DNA from: Bifidobacterium animalis subsp. animalis ATCC 25527
GTDB taxonomy: Bacteria; Actinomycetota; Actinomycetes; Actinomycetales; Bifidobacteriaceae
Direction of reading: 5' to 3'
Length of the DNA: 64,000 nt
Assembly (NCBI RefSeq): GCF_000260715.1
Contig: NC_017834.1
Coordinates: 1,054,001 to 1,118,000 of the forward strand
The first letter of the stretch is position 1. Every line of letters begins with the position of its first letter. The notes beneath the pieces were generated by a model. It saw nothing but the letters and a program-made list of their open reading frames with translations, did no database searches and had not been told where the DNA came from. A program made the position numbers and the translations under genes. This document shows positions 21,000 to 30,677 of the stretch, piece by piece.

Positions 21000-21797
21000 T
21001 CAACGGTACCTGCCTATCGCACGGCTCAGCAGCCCAAGCGCCACGGGGCCTGCAGCCGAGGCGCGCAGGATGTTGCGCCCCAGCACACAGACCAACGCGC
21101 CCGCCTCGGCGAACATTTCGACCTCCTGATCGCTGATGCCGCCTTCAGGCCCCACAACCACACTGACCGTCCGTTCCTTGCCGTCATCCAGGCATTTCGC
21201 AGCAAGCTCCTCCACTTGGCGTTCGACGTCCGACCATGTGGCGTTCGCGTCCTGATGGAGCACGATGACCAGATCGCCATGCACCATGGCACGCCGAATC
21301 ATGGCAAGAACCTGCTTGCTTGTTGCCATGTCGTGCAGTTCGGGAATGAATGCGCGCCGAGATTGCTCGGTGGCCGCACGCAGCGTCTGCATCCATTTGC
21401 GATCGGTGCGCCCCGCTTTGAATCTTGCGATGGAACGGTCCGCCTGCCATGGTGTCACCTCGTCCACCCCAATCTGCGTGGCCATATCGATCGCCTGCTC
21501 ATCGTGCCCATTCTTGGCCAGAGCCTGAATGAGGCCCAATCTGACCACAGGGCGTTCCTCCTTGGTGAATCCGAGCACCCTGACGATGCCCGACTTGGGA
21601 TCGTCCACCACAGCCTGGATGCGCAACCCCGTGCCGTCGGAAAGCTGCAGCTCATCGCCTTCCTTCAGGCGCATGGAGCCGATGGCATGTCGCCTCACCT
21701 CCTCGGGCAGTCGCAGGGTCCACCCGGTCTGCAGTTCATCACTGCTCAGCGGAGCATCGTCACTGGTCGTATCCACCACAAACATTGCGTCGGTCAT
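21000..21797 (-). CDS. rsmE: 16S rRNA (uracil-1498-N3)-methyltransferase
   Basis: RsmE, a SPOUT methyltransferase of 265 residues. Visible motifs are an N-terminal PUA-like domain (RHAIGSMRLKEGDELQLSDG), QAIDMATQIGVDEVTPWQADRS, and the knot motifs VVGPEGGISDQEVE and LGRNILRASAAGPVAL. It methylates N3 of U1498 in 16S rRNA. It is first in the minus-strand run rsmE-HIT-phoH-ybeY-CNNM-era and is divergent from the tRNA-Leu gene. Confidence 0.95.
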   Translation of the reverse strand: MTDAMFVVDTTSDDAPLSSDELQTGWTLRLPEEVRRHAIGSMRLKEGDELQLSDGTGLRIQAVVDDPKSGIVRVLGFTKEERPVVRLGLIQALAKNGHDEQAIDMATQIGVDEVTPWQADRSIARFKAGRTDRKWMQTLRAATEQSRRAFIPELHDMATSKQVLAMIRRAMVHGDLVIVLHQDANATWSDVERQVEELAAKCLDDGKERTVSVVVGPEGGISDQEVEMFAEAGALVCVLGRNILRASAAGPVALGLLSRAIGRYR

Positions 21798-21881
21798 AGT
21801 TGTACCTTAGCGCATATGGGTAACCGTTTTCCCCTGAATTCCAACCCTTTGGCCTCGTTCTCAAAAAACGACACGCCGAAT

Positions 21882-21910
21882 TTGCACTGATCCGTATATT
21901 CGCGTATATT
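21882..21910 (+). promoter_or_regulatory. tRNA-Leu promoter
   Basis: TTGCAC at 21882-21887, a 17-nt spacer and TATATT at 21905-21910, with the expected start about 20 nt before the mature 5' end of the tRNA. Spacing and both boxes are close to consensus. Confidence 0.7.
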
Positions 21911-21937
21911 TTCTTTCTGTTGCACTGCAACGCACCT

Positions 21938-22028
21938 GTCCGGGTGGCGGAATGGTAGACGCGCTAGCTTGAGGTGCTAGTGCCTATTTTATACAGGCGT
22001 GCGGGTTCAAGTCCCGCTCCGGACACCA
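21938..22028 (+). tRNA. tRNA-Leu, anticodon GAG
   Basis: A 91-nt class II tRNA. The acceptor stem GTCCGGG/TCCGGAC contains one G-U pair. The anticodon stem is CTAGC/GCTAG around loop TTGAGGT with GAG at 21971-21973, and the long variable arm pairs GCCT with AGGC. GGTTCAAGTCC forms the T loop region, and the CCA end is encoded. It decodes CUC/CUU leucine codons. Confidence 0.97.
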
Positions 22029-22032
22029 GCTG

Positions 22033-22058
22033 CCGGCTCCTTTGGGAGCCGGTTTTTT
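22033..22058 (+). terminator. tRNA-Leu terminator
   Basis: 8-bp stem CCGGCTCC/GGAGCCGG, loop TTTG, then six T residues, starting 5 nt after the tRNA CCA end. This is the most canonical intrinsic terminator in the window. Confidence 0.9.
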
Positions 22059-22082
22059 ATTTCTCCATTCGGAAAGGCAATC

Positions 22083-22955
22083 ATGCAGCTGGTGCATCTC
22101 GAGTCCATCGATGACCCTCAGGTGGAGGCATACACGAATCTCACCGAACTTCAGCTACGCAACCGGCTCGAACCAAGCAAAGGCATATTCATAGCGGAAT
22201 CGCCCAAGGTGATCACGCGTGCATTGGCCGCGGGACGTCAACCGATTTCCCTGCTGGTGGAGGAACCATGGATCGAGGGCATGTCCGACATCTTCGCGTT
22301 CATCGATGAACACTGGGGCGACGACATTCCCGTCTACGTCGCCTCTCCCGAACAGCTCAGACGCATCACCGGCTACCGGTTGCACCGCGGGGCGTTGGCT
22401 GCCATGCGTCGCTGGGAGCTTCCCACTGTGGCGGAGGTATGTGCAAATGCCACACGCATCGCCGTGCTGGAGAACATAGTAGACCACACTAACGTCGGAG
22501 CCATCATGCGTTCGGCAGCGGCGTTGGACATCGATGCGGTGCTGGTCACGCCTTCATGCTCAGACCCGCTGTATCGCCGCGCCATCCGCGTGTCGATGGG
22601 CACCGTTTTCCAAGTGCCATGGACGCGCATAGGGGGCGATGACGTGCACTACTGGCCGTGGCAGGGTCTGGAGGAACTGCATGGGCTCGGCTTCACCACC
22701 GCGGCGATGGCGCTATCCGATGACTCAATCTCGCTTGACGATCTCGTGTGCCGTCTCTACGCCGACGACAACACACATATCGACAAGCTGGCGCTGATCT
22801 TCGGCACGGAGGGTGACGGCCTGTCACGACATACGATCGCGAATGCCGATCTCACCGTGAAGATTCCCATGAGCCATGACGTGGACTCCCTCAACGTCGC
22901 CGCATCAAGTGCCGTCGCATTCTATAGCACGCGCGACCTGAAACACGTCCACTGA
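22083..22955 (+). CDS. SpoU-family RNA 2'-O-methyltransferase
   Basis: A 290-residue TrmH/SpoU SPOUT methyltransferase. The N-terminal substrate-binding domain (SKGIFIAESPKVI) is followed by motif 1 ENIVDHTNVGAIMRSAAAL (from residue 130), motif 2 LIFGTEGDGL and motif 3 IPMSHDVDSLNVAASSAVA. Such proteins methylate 23S rRNA or tRNA ribose. The exact target cannot be read from the sequence. The start ATG at 22083 follows GGAAAGG. An in-frame extension upstream would run through the tRNA and its terminator. Confidence 0.9.
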   Translation: MQLVHLESIDDPQVEAYTNLTELQLRNRLEPSKGIFIAESPKVITRALAAGRQPISLLVEEPWIEGMSDIFAFIDEHWGDDIPVYVASPEQLRRITGYRLHRGALAAMRRWELPTVAEVCANATRIAVLENIVDHTNVGAIMRSAAALDIDAVLVTPSCSDPLYRRAIRVSMGTVFQVPWTRIGGDDVHYWPWQGLEELHGLGFTTAAMALSDDSISLDDLVCRLYADDNTHIDKLALIFGTEGDGLSRHTIANADLTVKIPMSHDVDSLNVAASSAVAFYSTRDLKHVH

Positions 22956-22981
22956 TTCGAAGCGTGGGGAGACATCCTCCG

Positions 22982-23009
22982 AAAACGGTTCCATATTATG
23001 AAACGTTTT
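22982..23009. repeat. Imperfect inverted repeat between the methyltransferase gene and glgC
   Basis: AAAACGGTT at 22982-22990 mirrors AAACGTTTT at 23001-23009 with one mismatch and a 10-nt centre. It may be the terminator of the methyltransferase gene or an operator for glgC; the sequence does not decide. Confidence 0.4.
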
Positions 23010-23145
23010 GAGCTTTTCTTGCAAAAACGACGGCGTTTTGGGCGATTCGGTTTTACCTCACAGCGAATCTATGCAATTATTGAGGTGTCTTCAATGATGA
23101 ATGCTGAACAGATTAGGTTCTGTGGATCCGCAGGAAGGAGCTGCT

Positions 23146-24393
23146 ATGGCGAAGAAGAACCCCAAGATTCTTTCCATCGTCCTCGCAGGCGGCGAAGGAA
23201 CGCGTCTCATGCCGTTGACCAGGGATCGCGCGAAGCCCGCCGTCCCATTTGGTGGTGTATACCGACTCATCGATTTCCCGTTGAGCAATCTGGTGAATTC
23301 CGGATACAGTCAGGTGATTGTGCTCACCCAGTACAAGTCGCACTCACTTGACCGCCATATCTCGCAGCTGTGGCGCTTCTCCACGTTGCTGGGCAACTAC
23401 GTCTCCCCCGTCCCCGCACAGCAGCGGCTCGGCAAGCACTGGTATCTCGGCTCAGCGGACGCCGTATACCAGACGATCAACATCATCGAAGATGTCCAGC
23501 CTGACATCGTGGTGATCGTCGGGGCCGATCACGTCTATCGCATGGACTTCGAGCAGATGGTGAACCAGCACATCGAATCGGGCGCTGAGTTCACCGTAGC
23601 CGGCATTCGCCAGCCGATCGAGCAGTCCAGCCAGTTCGGCGTGATCGAGGTGGACCCCGAGCACCCGAATATGATCAAAAGCTTCCAGGAGAAGCCGAAG
23701 GAGACGACGGGGCTGCCAGACAACCCGAATGAGATCCTCGCCTCCATGGGCAACTATGTGGCGAACACCGACGCGTTGTTCAACGCGCTCTCCATCGACA
23801 GCAAGGCCGAGAACACGAAGCACGATATGGGCGGCGACATCGCCCCGTTTTTCGCCGGACGCAACGAGGCCGGCGTCTACGACTTCAGCAGGAACGAGAT
23901 TCCAGGGGCCACCCCCACGGATCATGCCTACTGGCGCGACGTGGGCACGATCAGGCAGTTCTACGATGCGCATATGGATCTCATCTCCTGCACACCCGAA
24001 TTCAACCTTTACAATATGGAATGGCCGATTTATACGAATTCAGGCAATCTTCCGCCGGCCAAGTTCGTGCATGCGGCCGGCGACCGTATCGGCCATGCCA
24101 CCGATTCCATCGTCTCCCCCGGCGTCATCGTATCGGGTGGCGAGATTCACCATTCGGTGATCTCACCGAATGTGCGAGTGCATTCATGGTCGCAGGTCAA
24201 TGACTCGATCCTGTTCGACAATGTGGAGATCAACCGCCGGGCCCGTGTGAATCGTGCCATTCTCGACAAGAATGTGGTGCTCACCGAGAATTCGACTGTT
24301 GGTCTTGACGTCGAACACGACTTGGCACGTGGCTTCACCGTGACCTCCGACGGCATCACCGTGGTGCCGAAGGGAACGGTGGTCGACGACTAG
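23146..24393 (+). CDS. glgC: Glucose-1-phosphate adenylyltransferase
   Basis: ADP-glucose pyrophosphorylase of 415 residues, committing glucose-1-phosphate to glycogen synthesis. The nucleotidyltransferase motif [11 protein letters not shown] (15-25) and KPAVPFGG (30-37) are followed by [21 protein letters not shown] and FQEKPKE. A C-terminal left-handed beta-helix ([19 protein letters not shown]) carries the allosteric region. The ATG at 23146 (MAKKNPKIL) follows AAGGAG; an upstream in-frame ATG at 23101 is less likely. It ends 17 nt before a 64-nt perfect palindrome. Confidence 0.96.
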   Translation: MAKKNPKILSIVLAGGEGTRLMPLTRDRAKPAVPFGGVYRLIDFPLSNLVNSGYSQVIVLTQYKSHSLDRHISQLWRFSTLLGNYVSPVPAQQRLGKHWYLGSADAVYQTINIIEDVQPDIVVIVGADHVYRMDFEQMVNQHIESGAEFTVAGIRQPIEQSSQFGVIEVDPEHPNMIKSFQEKPKETTGLPDNPNEILASMGNYVANTDALFNALSIDSKAENTKHDMGGDIAPFFAGRNEAGVYDFSRNEIPGATPTDHAYWRDVGTIRQFYDAHMDLISCTPEFNLYNMEWPIYTNSGNLPPAKFVHAAGDRIGHATDSIVSPGVIVSGGEIHHSVISPNVRVHSWSQVNDSILFDNVEINRRARVNRAILDKNVVLTENSTVGLDVEHDLARGFTVTSDGITVVPKGTVVDD

Positions 24394-24410
24394 TCAGCCA
24401 CATGTGACGT

Positions 24411-24474
24411 GCTGTGGTATGTGGAAGGGGCCGCCTCCAATATATTGGAGGCGGCCCCTTCCACATACCACAGC
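24411..24474. terminator. 64-nt perfect palindrome between glgC and sufT
   Basis: The whole of 24411-24474 equals its own reverse complement (32 + 32 bp, centre TCCAATATATTGGA). It begins 17 nt after the glgC stop and ends at the base adjoining the stop codon of the convergent gene at 24475. The likely role is a bidirectional terminator; neither strand has a clear T-run. Confidence 0.85.
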
Positions 24475-25047
24475 TCAGTATTGTGGCATATTGTCGAGGT
24501 TGAAGCCCAATGCCGCAAGCTGGTCACGGCCTTCCGGCGTGATCTTGTCGACGGTCCAACGAGGTGTCCAAGTCCAGTCAATGCGGAACTCCTCCACCAA
24601 GCCGGCCAAGGTGCTGGCGCATTCGTCTTCAATCAGGTCGGTCAATGGGCATGCAGGCGTCGTCAGCGTCATCGTGATGATCGCGCGGCCGAGCTCATCG
24701 ATTTCGATGCCATAGACCAAACCCAGGTCGATCACATCGATGCCCAGTTCCGGATCGATCACCTGATGCAGGGCCTCCTTCACATCCGCCGCAGTGGCAC
24801 GGCCGATCTCATCGACACCTTTGAGCTCGATGCCATCGGATCGGCATGCGCATTCATGGTCTTGCGACCGGTCGCCATGGCTGCCACAGCACTCTGACTT
24901 GACGGCAGATGCGTCGTCGTTGCCCAGAATGTCCTTCGCCAACGATGGATTCGCAATGATCGCCTGCGCCTCATCCTCATTGCCGACGACGGCATTGACC
25001 GCATCGAAGATGGTAGATTGCGGTTCGGGAACCAAATTGCCGCTCAT
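24475..25047 (-). CDS. sufT: SufT-like MIP18/DUF59 protein with Cys-rich insert
   Basis: A 190-residue protein whose C-terminal half is the MIP18/DUF59 domain (DPELGIDVIDLGLVY at 98-112, TTPACPLTD with the conserved Cys133). This domain assists Fe-S cluster assembly or carriage. The N-terminal about 80 residues are unusual: an Asp/Ala-rich stretch and then four Cys within 16 residues (Cys53, Cys54, Cys66, Cys68) with His between. That looks like an added metal site. It lies one base after sufU and is the last gene of the SUF operon. Confidence 0.88.
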   Translation of the reverse strand: MSGNLVPEPQSTIFDAVNAVVGNEDEAQAIIANPSLAKDILGNDDASAVKSECCGSHGDRSQDHECACRSDGIELKGVDEIGRATAADVKEALHQVIDPELGIDVIDLGLVYGIEIDELGRAIITMTLTTPACPLTDLIEDECASTLAGLVEEFRIDWTWTPRWTVDKITPEGRDQLAALGFNLDNMPQY

Positions 25048-25048
25048 A

Positions 25049-25624
25049 TCAGTCCTCCTTCATCTCGTCATGCTCGGTTGCCTCGGAGTGCTGGGATGCG
25101 AGGGCCTTCGCCAATGAGTCCCTGAGCCCCTCCCAGCCGAGCAATGCGCATTTGATGCGCATCGGGTATTTGGAAACCCCTTGGAATACTGCGGCATCGC
25201 CCAACGCATCCTCTGCCTGTTCGTCATCGAGACCGGCGCCTCGCGATTCCATCAGCTTATGGAATTGGCCGAACAGCTCCATGGCCTCATCGACGGTCTT
25301 CCCTTCCACGAGATCGACCATGATCGACAGGCTCGCCTGTGAAATCGAGCATCCTTGACCATCCCAGACAACGCTTTCGATGCGGCGGGGTTCACTATCG
25401 CTCACTTCGACATGCACGGTGACCTCATCGCCACAGGTCGGATTGAATTGGTGCGACCGTGCCGCGGAGCAGGACTCATGCACAGCGGTGACTGTCGCCT
25501 CGCCCCCGATTGCCGCGGGATCGCCCTCCGATGTCAGTGTGCCCCTGCCATGTGGATGACGCGAGGCATCGAGAATCACTTCCTGGTACATCTGCTCGAG
25601 TTCCTGGCTTCCCAAATCCGCCAT
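25049..25624 (-). CDS. sufU: SUF system scaffold/sulfur transfer protein SufU
   Basis: A 191-residue IscU-like SufU. The three Zn/cluster cysteines are in NPTCGD (Cys64), GQGCSIS (Cys92) and RIKCALL (Cys159). In Gram-positive bacteria SufU accepts sulfur from SufS through Zn-ligand exchange. About 20-25 extra residues (30-58, including SCSAARSH) separate the first helix from NPTCGD compared with Bacillus SufU. The ATG at 25624 is preceded by AAGGAG; an earlier in-frame ATG at 25642 overlaps that ribosome site. Confidence 0.94.
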   Translation of the reverse strand: MADLGSQELEQMYQEVILDASRHPHGRGTLTSEGDPAAIGGEATVTAVHESCSAARSHQFNPTCGDEVTVHVEVSDSEPRRIESVVWDGQGCSISQASLSIMVDLVEGKTVDEAMELFGQFHKLMESRGAGLDDEQAEDALGDAAVFQGVSKYPMRIKCALLGWEGLRDSLAKALASQHSEATEHDEMKED

Positions 25625-25713
25625 CCCGCTCCTTTCCTTCATTCCTACACAAGCAACATATATCGTTCGGGACTATTCCCCGCCTGTTAGGTAGCCCGAA
25701 GACTCCTACGCCT

Positions 25714-26988
25714 TCACCGCAGGAAGAAGCGACGCACGCCTTCCACCGCCTCAACCAACGCCTGTGCATCCTCGGGTGTGTTGTATATGCCCGAAGACGC
25801 ACGGTTCGAAGCGAATACACCGAAATGCCTGTGGATGGGCTGGGCGCAATGATGCCCTACACGTATCGCGATACCTTGGGCGTCGATATACTGCCCCACA
25901 TCGTGCGGATGCACCCCATCTACTTCGAAGGCCACCGTGCCGATGCGGTTCGTCCCGTCCTGAGGGCCCAGAATGCGAACTCCATCAACTTCGGCAAGCC
26001 GGAGCAGTTCTTCGGTGATGATGCGTTCATGGTCGGCAATCGTCTCCATGCCGATGCCCATCATCCAATCCGCCGCCACGCCGGCTGCGACCACTTGGGC
26101 CACCGGCTGCGTCCCGGCCTCGAACCGTGCCGGAGGCGCCATGTACTGGGCAGGCCTGTCCATGAAGGCAAGCTCGACCATGGAACCGCCGAACTTGGCC
26201 GGAGGCAATGCCTCCAACAAATCGCGCTTGCCGTACAGGAAGCCCACGCCAGTGGGACCGTACATCTTGTGGGCGCTGAACACTGCGAAATCCACGTCCA
26301 ATGCATGGAAGTCGACCGGAATGTGAGGCACCGATTGGCATGCGTCCAGAATGAAGACGCCCCCGACCTCATGGGTGCGCCTGACAATCGGGGCGATATC
26401 GGTTATGGCACCGGTGACATTGCCCACATGGGTCACGGCCACCACCTTGGTCCGTTCCGTGATGACCTCGCCTGCGGTGTCGGAGAGGATGCGACCGTCG
26501 TCATCCAGATCGAACCATTTGAGGGTGGCGCCGGTGCGCGAGGCAAGCTCCTGGAACGGCAGCAGTACGGAATGGTGTTCCGCGCGAGAGACGACGATCT
26601 CGTCGCCCGGTTTCAATGCGAAACGCTCAGCGACCTTGCCGCCACGCCCCAATGAGGCGTTGCCGAACGCCGTGGCCAGCGTGTTGAGTCCGTCGGTGGC
26701 ACCCATGGTCACCACAAGCTCCTCGTTGCCTTCCTCAGCTGAGGCGCCTACGAGTGCGGCCACCTTGGCACGGGCCTGTTCGAAGGCGACGGTGGACAGA
26801 CCTGCCAAGGTATGGGCTCCGCGATGCACACCGGCGTTGACCGTCTCATAGAAACGGGATTCGGCGTCGATGACGCACTGCGGCTTCTGCGCTGTGGCGC
26901 CACTGTCGAGATACACCAGCGGATGGCCATTGATCTGCTGGTCGAGAATGAGGAATTGCTCGCGAATCGCAGTGATATCCGTCATCAC
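25714..26988 (-). CDS. sufS: Cysteine desulfurase SufS
   Basis: Type II PLP cysteine desulfurase of 424 residues that takes sulfur from cysteine for the SUF scaffold. PLP Lys241 lies in FSAHKMYGPTGVGF, and the sulfur-accepting Cys381 in RVGHHCAQP. YLDSGATAQKP and NAGVHRGAHT near the N-terminus are diagnostic. The first two codons are both ATG, so the start may be 26988 or 26985. It is 27 nt after sufC and 89 nt before sufU. An insertion near residue 110-125 (SLGRGGKVAERFALKPGDE) is slightly longer than in the E. coli protein. Confidence 0.96.
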   Translation of the reverse strand: MMTDITAIREQFLILDQQINGHPLVYLDSGATAQKPQCVIDAESRFYETVNAGVHRGAHTLAGLSTVAFEQARAKVAALVGASAEEGNEELVVTMGATDGLNTLATAFGNASLGRGGKVAERFALKPGDEIVVSRAEHHSVLLPFQELASRTGATLKWFDLDDDGRILSDTAGEVITERTKVVAVTHVGNVTGAITDIAPIVRRTHEVGGVFILDACQSVPHIPVDFHALDVDFAVFSAHKMYGPTGVGFLYGKRDLLEALPPAKFGGSMVELAFMDRPAQYMAPPARFEAGTQPVAQVVAAGVAADWMMGIGMETIADHERIITEELLRLAEVDGVRILGPQDGTNRIGTVAFEVDGVHPHDVGQYIDAQGIAIRVGHHCAQPIHRHFGVFASNRASSGIYNTPEDAQALVEAVEGVRRFFLR

Positions 26989-27015
26989 AACACCTTACGA
27001 ATAGTCATGGGTCAT

Positions 27016-27795
27016 TCACGCCAAAGCAGATTCGGAATCTGAACCCTCCGGCAGGTACATGTCGTAACCGGTCTCCTCCAGCTCGTCGGCCAACTCCGGG
27101 CCTCCCGTCTTCACGAAGTGACCCTGCGCGAACACATGCACGACGTCGGGCTTGATGTACTTGAGAATACGCGTGTAATGGGTGACCATGAGGATGCCGA
27201 AGTCGTTGCTCTCCTTGGCACGATTCACCCCCTCAGACACGACGCGCAGCGCATCGACGTCAAGTCCGGAATCCGTCTCGTCGAGAATCGCGAACTTCGG
27301 CTTGAGCATCTCGAGCTGCAATACCTCGGCCCGCTTCTTCTCACCCCCGGAGAACCCTTCGTTGACGGAGCGCGAAGCGAATTTCGGATCCATCTTGAGA
27401 TCCTTCATCGCGCTGGAAAGCTCCTTCGCCCACGTACGGATCGCCGGCGCCTTGCCAGTGACCTCGGTGACGGCGGTACGCAGGAAGTTCGTCATGGAGA
27501 CGCCGGGAACCTCGACCGGATACTGCATCGCCAGGAACAGGCCCGCCTTGGCGCGTTCATCCGGCGTCATCTTGAGAATATCCTCGCCGTCGAGCAGCAC
27601 TTCACCCGAATCCACCTCGTATTTCGGGTGGCCTGCCAGAGTGTAGGCCAGCGTCGACTTGCCTGAACCGTTCGGTCCCATGATCGCATGGGTCTCGCCC
27701 GAGTTCACCGTGAGATTGACACCGCGCAGAATTTGCTTGCGGCCTTCCTTCGTCTCCACCGATGCGTAAAGATCCCTGATTTCCAACGTCGACAT
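27016..27795 (-). CDS. sufC: Fe-S cluster assembly ATPase SufC
   Basis: ABC-type ATPase of 259 residues driving the SufBCD scaffold. Walker A GPNGSGKS (40-47), signature FSGGEKKRAEVLQ, Walker B FAILDETDSGLD and the SufC-typical MVTHYTRIL are present. It has no transmembrane partner, as expected for a cytosolic complex. Its start codon overlaps the sufD stop by one base. Confidence 0.97.
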   Translation of the reverse strand: MSTLEIRDLYASVETKEGRKQILRGVNLTVNSGETHAIMGPNGSGKSTLAYTLAGHPKYEVDSGEVLLDGEDILKMTPDERAKAGLFLAMQYPVEVPGVSMTNFLRTAVTEVTGKAPAIRTWAKELSSAMKDLKMDPKFASRSVNEGFSGGEKKRAEVLQLEMLKPKFAILDETDSGLDVDALRVVSEGVNRAKESNDFGILMVTHYTRILKYIKPDVVHVFAQGHFVKTGGPELADELEETGYDMYLPEGSDSESALA

Positions 27796-29021
27796 TACTT
27801 CTCCTCCAAAACGTTCGTCATTGCTTCGTTCTCACCGCGCACCAGGCGACGGTCGATGGCCTGCATGAGATGCGTGGCGATCTCATCGATGCCGATCTCC
27901 TCGACGAGCTCGCCGAAGAAACCGCGCACGACGAGCTTTCGAGCCTCTTTCTCGGGGATGCCGCGCGATTCCAGGTAGAACAGTTCCTCGTCGTCGAAAC
28001 GGCCGACCGAGCTGGCATGCCCCGCGCCCACTATGTTGCCGTTCTCGATCTCCAGATTCGGTTCGGAGTCGGCAACGGCTCCCGGCGTGAGCACCAGATT
28101 GCGGTTGAGTTCGTAGGAGTCGGTTCCCGGTGCGGTGGGCTGGATCAGCGCATTGCCCACCCACGTGGAATGGGCGCCCTTGCCGCTCAACGCACCCTTG
28201 TAGACCACACGGGACTTGCATTCGGGTTCGTTGTGCACGACCATCGTACGGTGTTCGATATGCTCGCCTGGATCGACGAAGTAAATGCCGAGCATGTTGA
28301 GCTCGCCATGCTCGCCGCCGAAATCCTGATCCATGCGGATGCGTACCACGTCGCCACCGAGCGTGACCTGCGAATGACGCAGCAATGCCTCCTTGCCCAC
28401 ATGGATGCGATGGTTGCCCACATGCTTGGAGCCACGGTCCCATTCCTGAATGAAGGTCGTGCTGATGTGGGAGTCCTCGCCGGTGACGATCTCCACGCCT
28501 TCGGCGAGTCTGGCATTGCCATAGTGCTCCACGACGACATCGGCATGGACGCGAGCGTCGGCTGCGATGACCAGATGCAGGGCATCCAGAGCGTCATCGG
28601 TTCCGAACACCTTGACCAGCACGGGATGCTCGAGATCCTGCTTGAGTTCGATGATCGTGGATTCCCTGGCACTGTTCCATTCGACGCAGGAGACACGGTC
28701 ATTCGGCATGCCCACGGTACCGCTCAGGTCTTCGCCCATGTTCACCGTGCGCACATCGACCTTGGACCCGTCCACTGCGGAGCCATCGATCATCGTCACG
28801 CTCACCTGCGTTCGACCGCTGGGTTCGAACACATCGAAGAATTCACTGAGTCGGTCGACGGGCGTGAATCGCCAATCCTCCTGCTTGCGCGTGGGCACCG
28901 GGAACGTCTCCACTTCGAATGAGCGTGGCGCCGTGTCGGCACTCGACGGCATGGCGGCGGGAACCGCATACGGGTCATTTGGATCCGCCACCGGGATGTT
29001 GATTTCCTTTGGGTCTGCCAT
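27795..29021 (-). CDS. sufD: Fe-S cluster assembly protein SufD
   Basis: A 408-residue SufD, the non-catalytic scaffold partner of SufB. It contains the SufBD beta-helix core (GGDVVRIRMDQDFGGEHGEL, HIEHRTMVVHNEPECKSRVV, SKGAHSTW-like segment) and the C-terminal ASSVGRFDDEELFYLESRG with EAR. N-terminal PTRKQEDWRFTP is typical. It lies 3 nt after sufB and overlaps sufC by 1 nt. Confidence 0.96.
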   Translation of the reverse strand: MADPKEINIPVADPNDPYAVPAAMPSSADTAPRSFEVETFPVPTRKQEDWRFTPVDRLSEFFDVFEPSGRTQVSVTMIDGSAVDGSKVDVRTVNMGEDLSGTVGMPNDRVSCVEWNSARESTIIELKQDLEHPVLVKVFGTDDALDALHLVIAADARVHADVVVEHYGNARLAEGVEIVTGEDSHISTTFIQEWDRGSKHVGNHRIHVGKEALLRHSQVTLGGDVVRIRMDQDFGGEHGELNMLGIYFVDPGEHIEHRTMVVHNEPECKSRVVYKGALSGKGAHSTWVGNALIQPTAPGTDSYELNRNLVLTPGAVADSEPNLEIENGNIVGAGHASSVGRFDDEELFYLESRGIPEKEARKLVVRGFFGELVEEIGIDEIATHLMQAIDRRLVRGENEAMTNVLEEK

Positions 29022-29024
29022 AGG

Positions 29025-30521
29025 TCAGCCCACCGATCCTTCCATCTGCAATTCAACCAAACGGTTGAGTTCGAGCGCGTATTCCATGGGCAGCTCGCGG
29101 CTGATTGGCTCGACGAATCCACGCACGATCATCGCCATGGCCTCCTTCTCCTCAATGCCGCGGCTCATCAGGTAGAACAGCTGGTCCTCGGAGACCTTCG
29201 AGACGGTCGCCTCATGGGCCATCGAGACGTCGTCCTCGCGCACATCCACATGGGGGTAGGTGTCGGAACGTGAGAAGTCATCGACCAGCAGCGCATCACA
29301 CACCACATTGGAGCTCGACCCTTCGGCGCCGTCGACGATCTTGACGAGTCCTCGATAGGCGGAACGCCCACCTCCTCGCGATATGGACTTCGCGACGATG
29401 GTGGAAGAGGTGTGGGGGGCCAAGTGAATCATCTTCGCACCGGTGTCCTGATACTGCCCCTTGCCTGCGAAACCCAGCGACATCGTGGAGGCGCTGGCGT
29501 AGGGTTCGGCAAGGATGCAGGCGGGGTATTTCATGGTGGCCTTCGAGCCGATGTTGCCGTCGACCCATTCCATGGTGGCACCCTCGCGCACGTAGGCGCG
29601 TTGCGTGACGAGATTGTACACGTTGTTCGACCAGTTCTGCACGGTGGTGTACCGGACGCGGGCGTTCTTCTCGACGATGATCTCGACGATTGCGGCGTGC
29701 AGCGAGTCGGTCGAGTAGATCGGCGCCGTGCACCCCTCCACGTAATGCACGTAGGAGCCTTCGTCGGCGATGATGAGCGTGCGTTCGAACTGCCCCATGT
29801 TCGGGGTGTTGATGCGGAAGTAGGCCTGCAACGGAATGTCCACATGCACGCCCTTGGGCACATACACGAACGAGCCGCCCGACCATGCTGCCGTGTTCAG
29901 GGCCCCGAATTTGTTGTCTTCAGGGGGGACGACCGTTCCGAAGTATTTCTGCACCAGTTCCGGGTACTCACGTACGGCGGTGTCGGTGTCGACGAAGATG
30001 ACGCCTTGCTTGGCAAGATCATCCTGAATGGAGTTGTAGATGACCTCGGATTCGTACTGGGCCGCAACACCGGAAACCAGGCGGCTCTTCTCGGCCTCGG
30101 GTATGCCCAGCCTGTCGTAGGTGGTTCGGATATCCTCAGGGAGGTCCTCCCAGCTTGCGGCCTGCTTGCCGACGGGCTTGACATAGTACTTGAAATCCTG
30201 TGCGTGGAATCCCGAAAGATCCACACCCCATTTCGGCATCGGTTGCTCGATGAACGCCCGGTAACCACGCAGACGCATGTCGAGCATCCACTCAGGTTCG
30301 TGCTTGTCCGCCGAGATCTCACGAACCACGTTCTCATCGATGCCTTTTTTCGCCGCTTCTCCTGCGGCGTCGGAATCATGCCATCCGTAGCTGTATTCGC
30401 CGAACTGCTCGATGATCTCGTCGTCCTGTCGCAGCTTGTCTTCATTGACGCGACCGCGATCGGCGATGTACTGATTCATCTCCACATCCCGTGCGGCATG
30501 GGGCGCCTGGTTGTCTGCCAC
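29025..30521 (-). CDS. sufB: Fe-S cluster assembly protein SufB
   Basis: A 498-residue SufB, first gene of the sufBDCSUT operon. Typical segments are [62 protein letters not shown] with a conserved Cys, [17 protein letters not shown], and the C-terminal [20 protein letters not shown]. SufB hosts the nascent 4Fe-4S cluster with SufC and SufD. Promoter signals must lie in 30522-30677. I saw no convincing SufR-type operator there. Confidence 0.97.
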   Translation of the reverse strand: MADNQAPHAARDVEMNQYIADRGRVNEDKLRQDDEIIEQFGEYSYGWHDSDAAGEAAKKGIDENVVREISADKHEPEWMLDMRLRGYRAFIEQPMPKWGVDLSGFHAQDFKYYVKPVGKQAASWEDLPEDIRTTYDRLGIPEAEKSRLVSGVAAQYESEVIYNSIQDDLAKQGVIFVDTDTAVREYPELVQKYFGTVVPPEDNKFGALNTAAWSGGSFVYVPKGVHVDIPLQAYFRINTPNMGQFERTLIIADEGSYVHYVEGCTAPIYSTDSLHAAIVEIIVEKNARVRYTTVQNWSNNVYNLVTQRAYVREGATMEWVDGNIGSKATMKYPACILAEPYASASTMSLGFAGKGQYQDTGAKMIHLAPHTSSTIVAKSISRGGGRSAYRGLVKIVDGAEGSSSNVVCDALLVDDFSRSDTYPHVDVREDDVSMAHEATVSKVSEDQLFYLMSRGIEEKEAMAMIVRGFVEPISRELPMEYALELNRLVELQMEGSVG

Positions 30522-30677
30522 TTGCGCTGCCTCCTATCAAATTCGTTCCTGTCTTAACCTAACAGAAGGAATGACAAAAATCTAGGTTTTTCATCACTTT
30601 TCTCCCGTAATGTTCATCACGTCTGCAAGACTCGACGACGATAGCGGCCGCCCCATGTGGCATGCTTTCGGATAACG

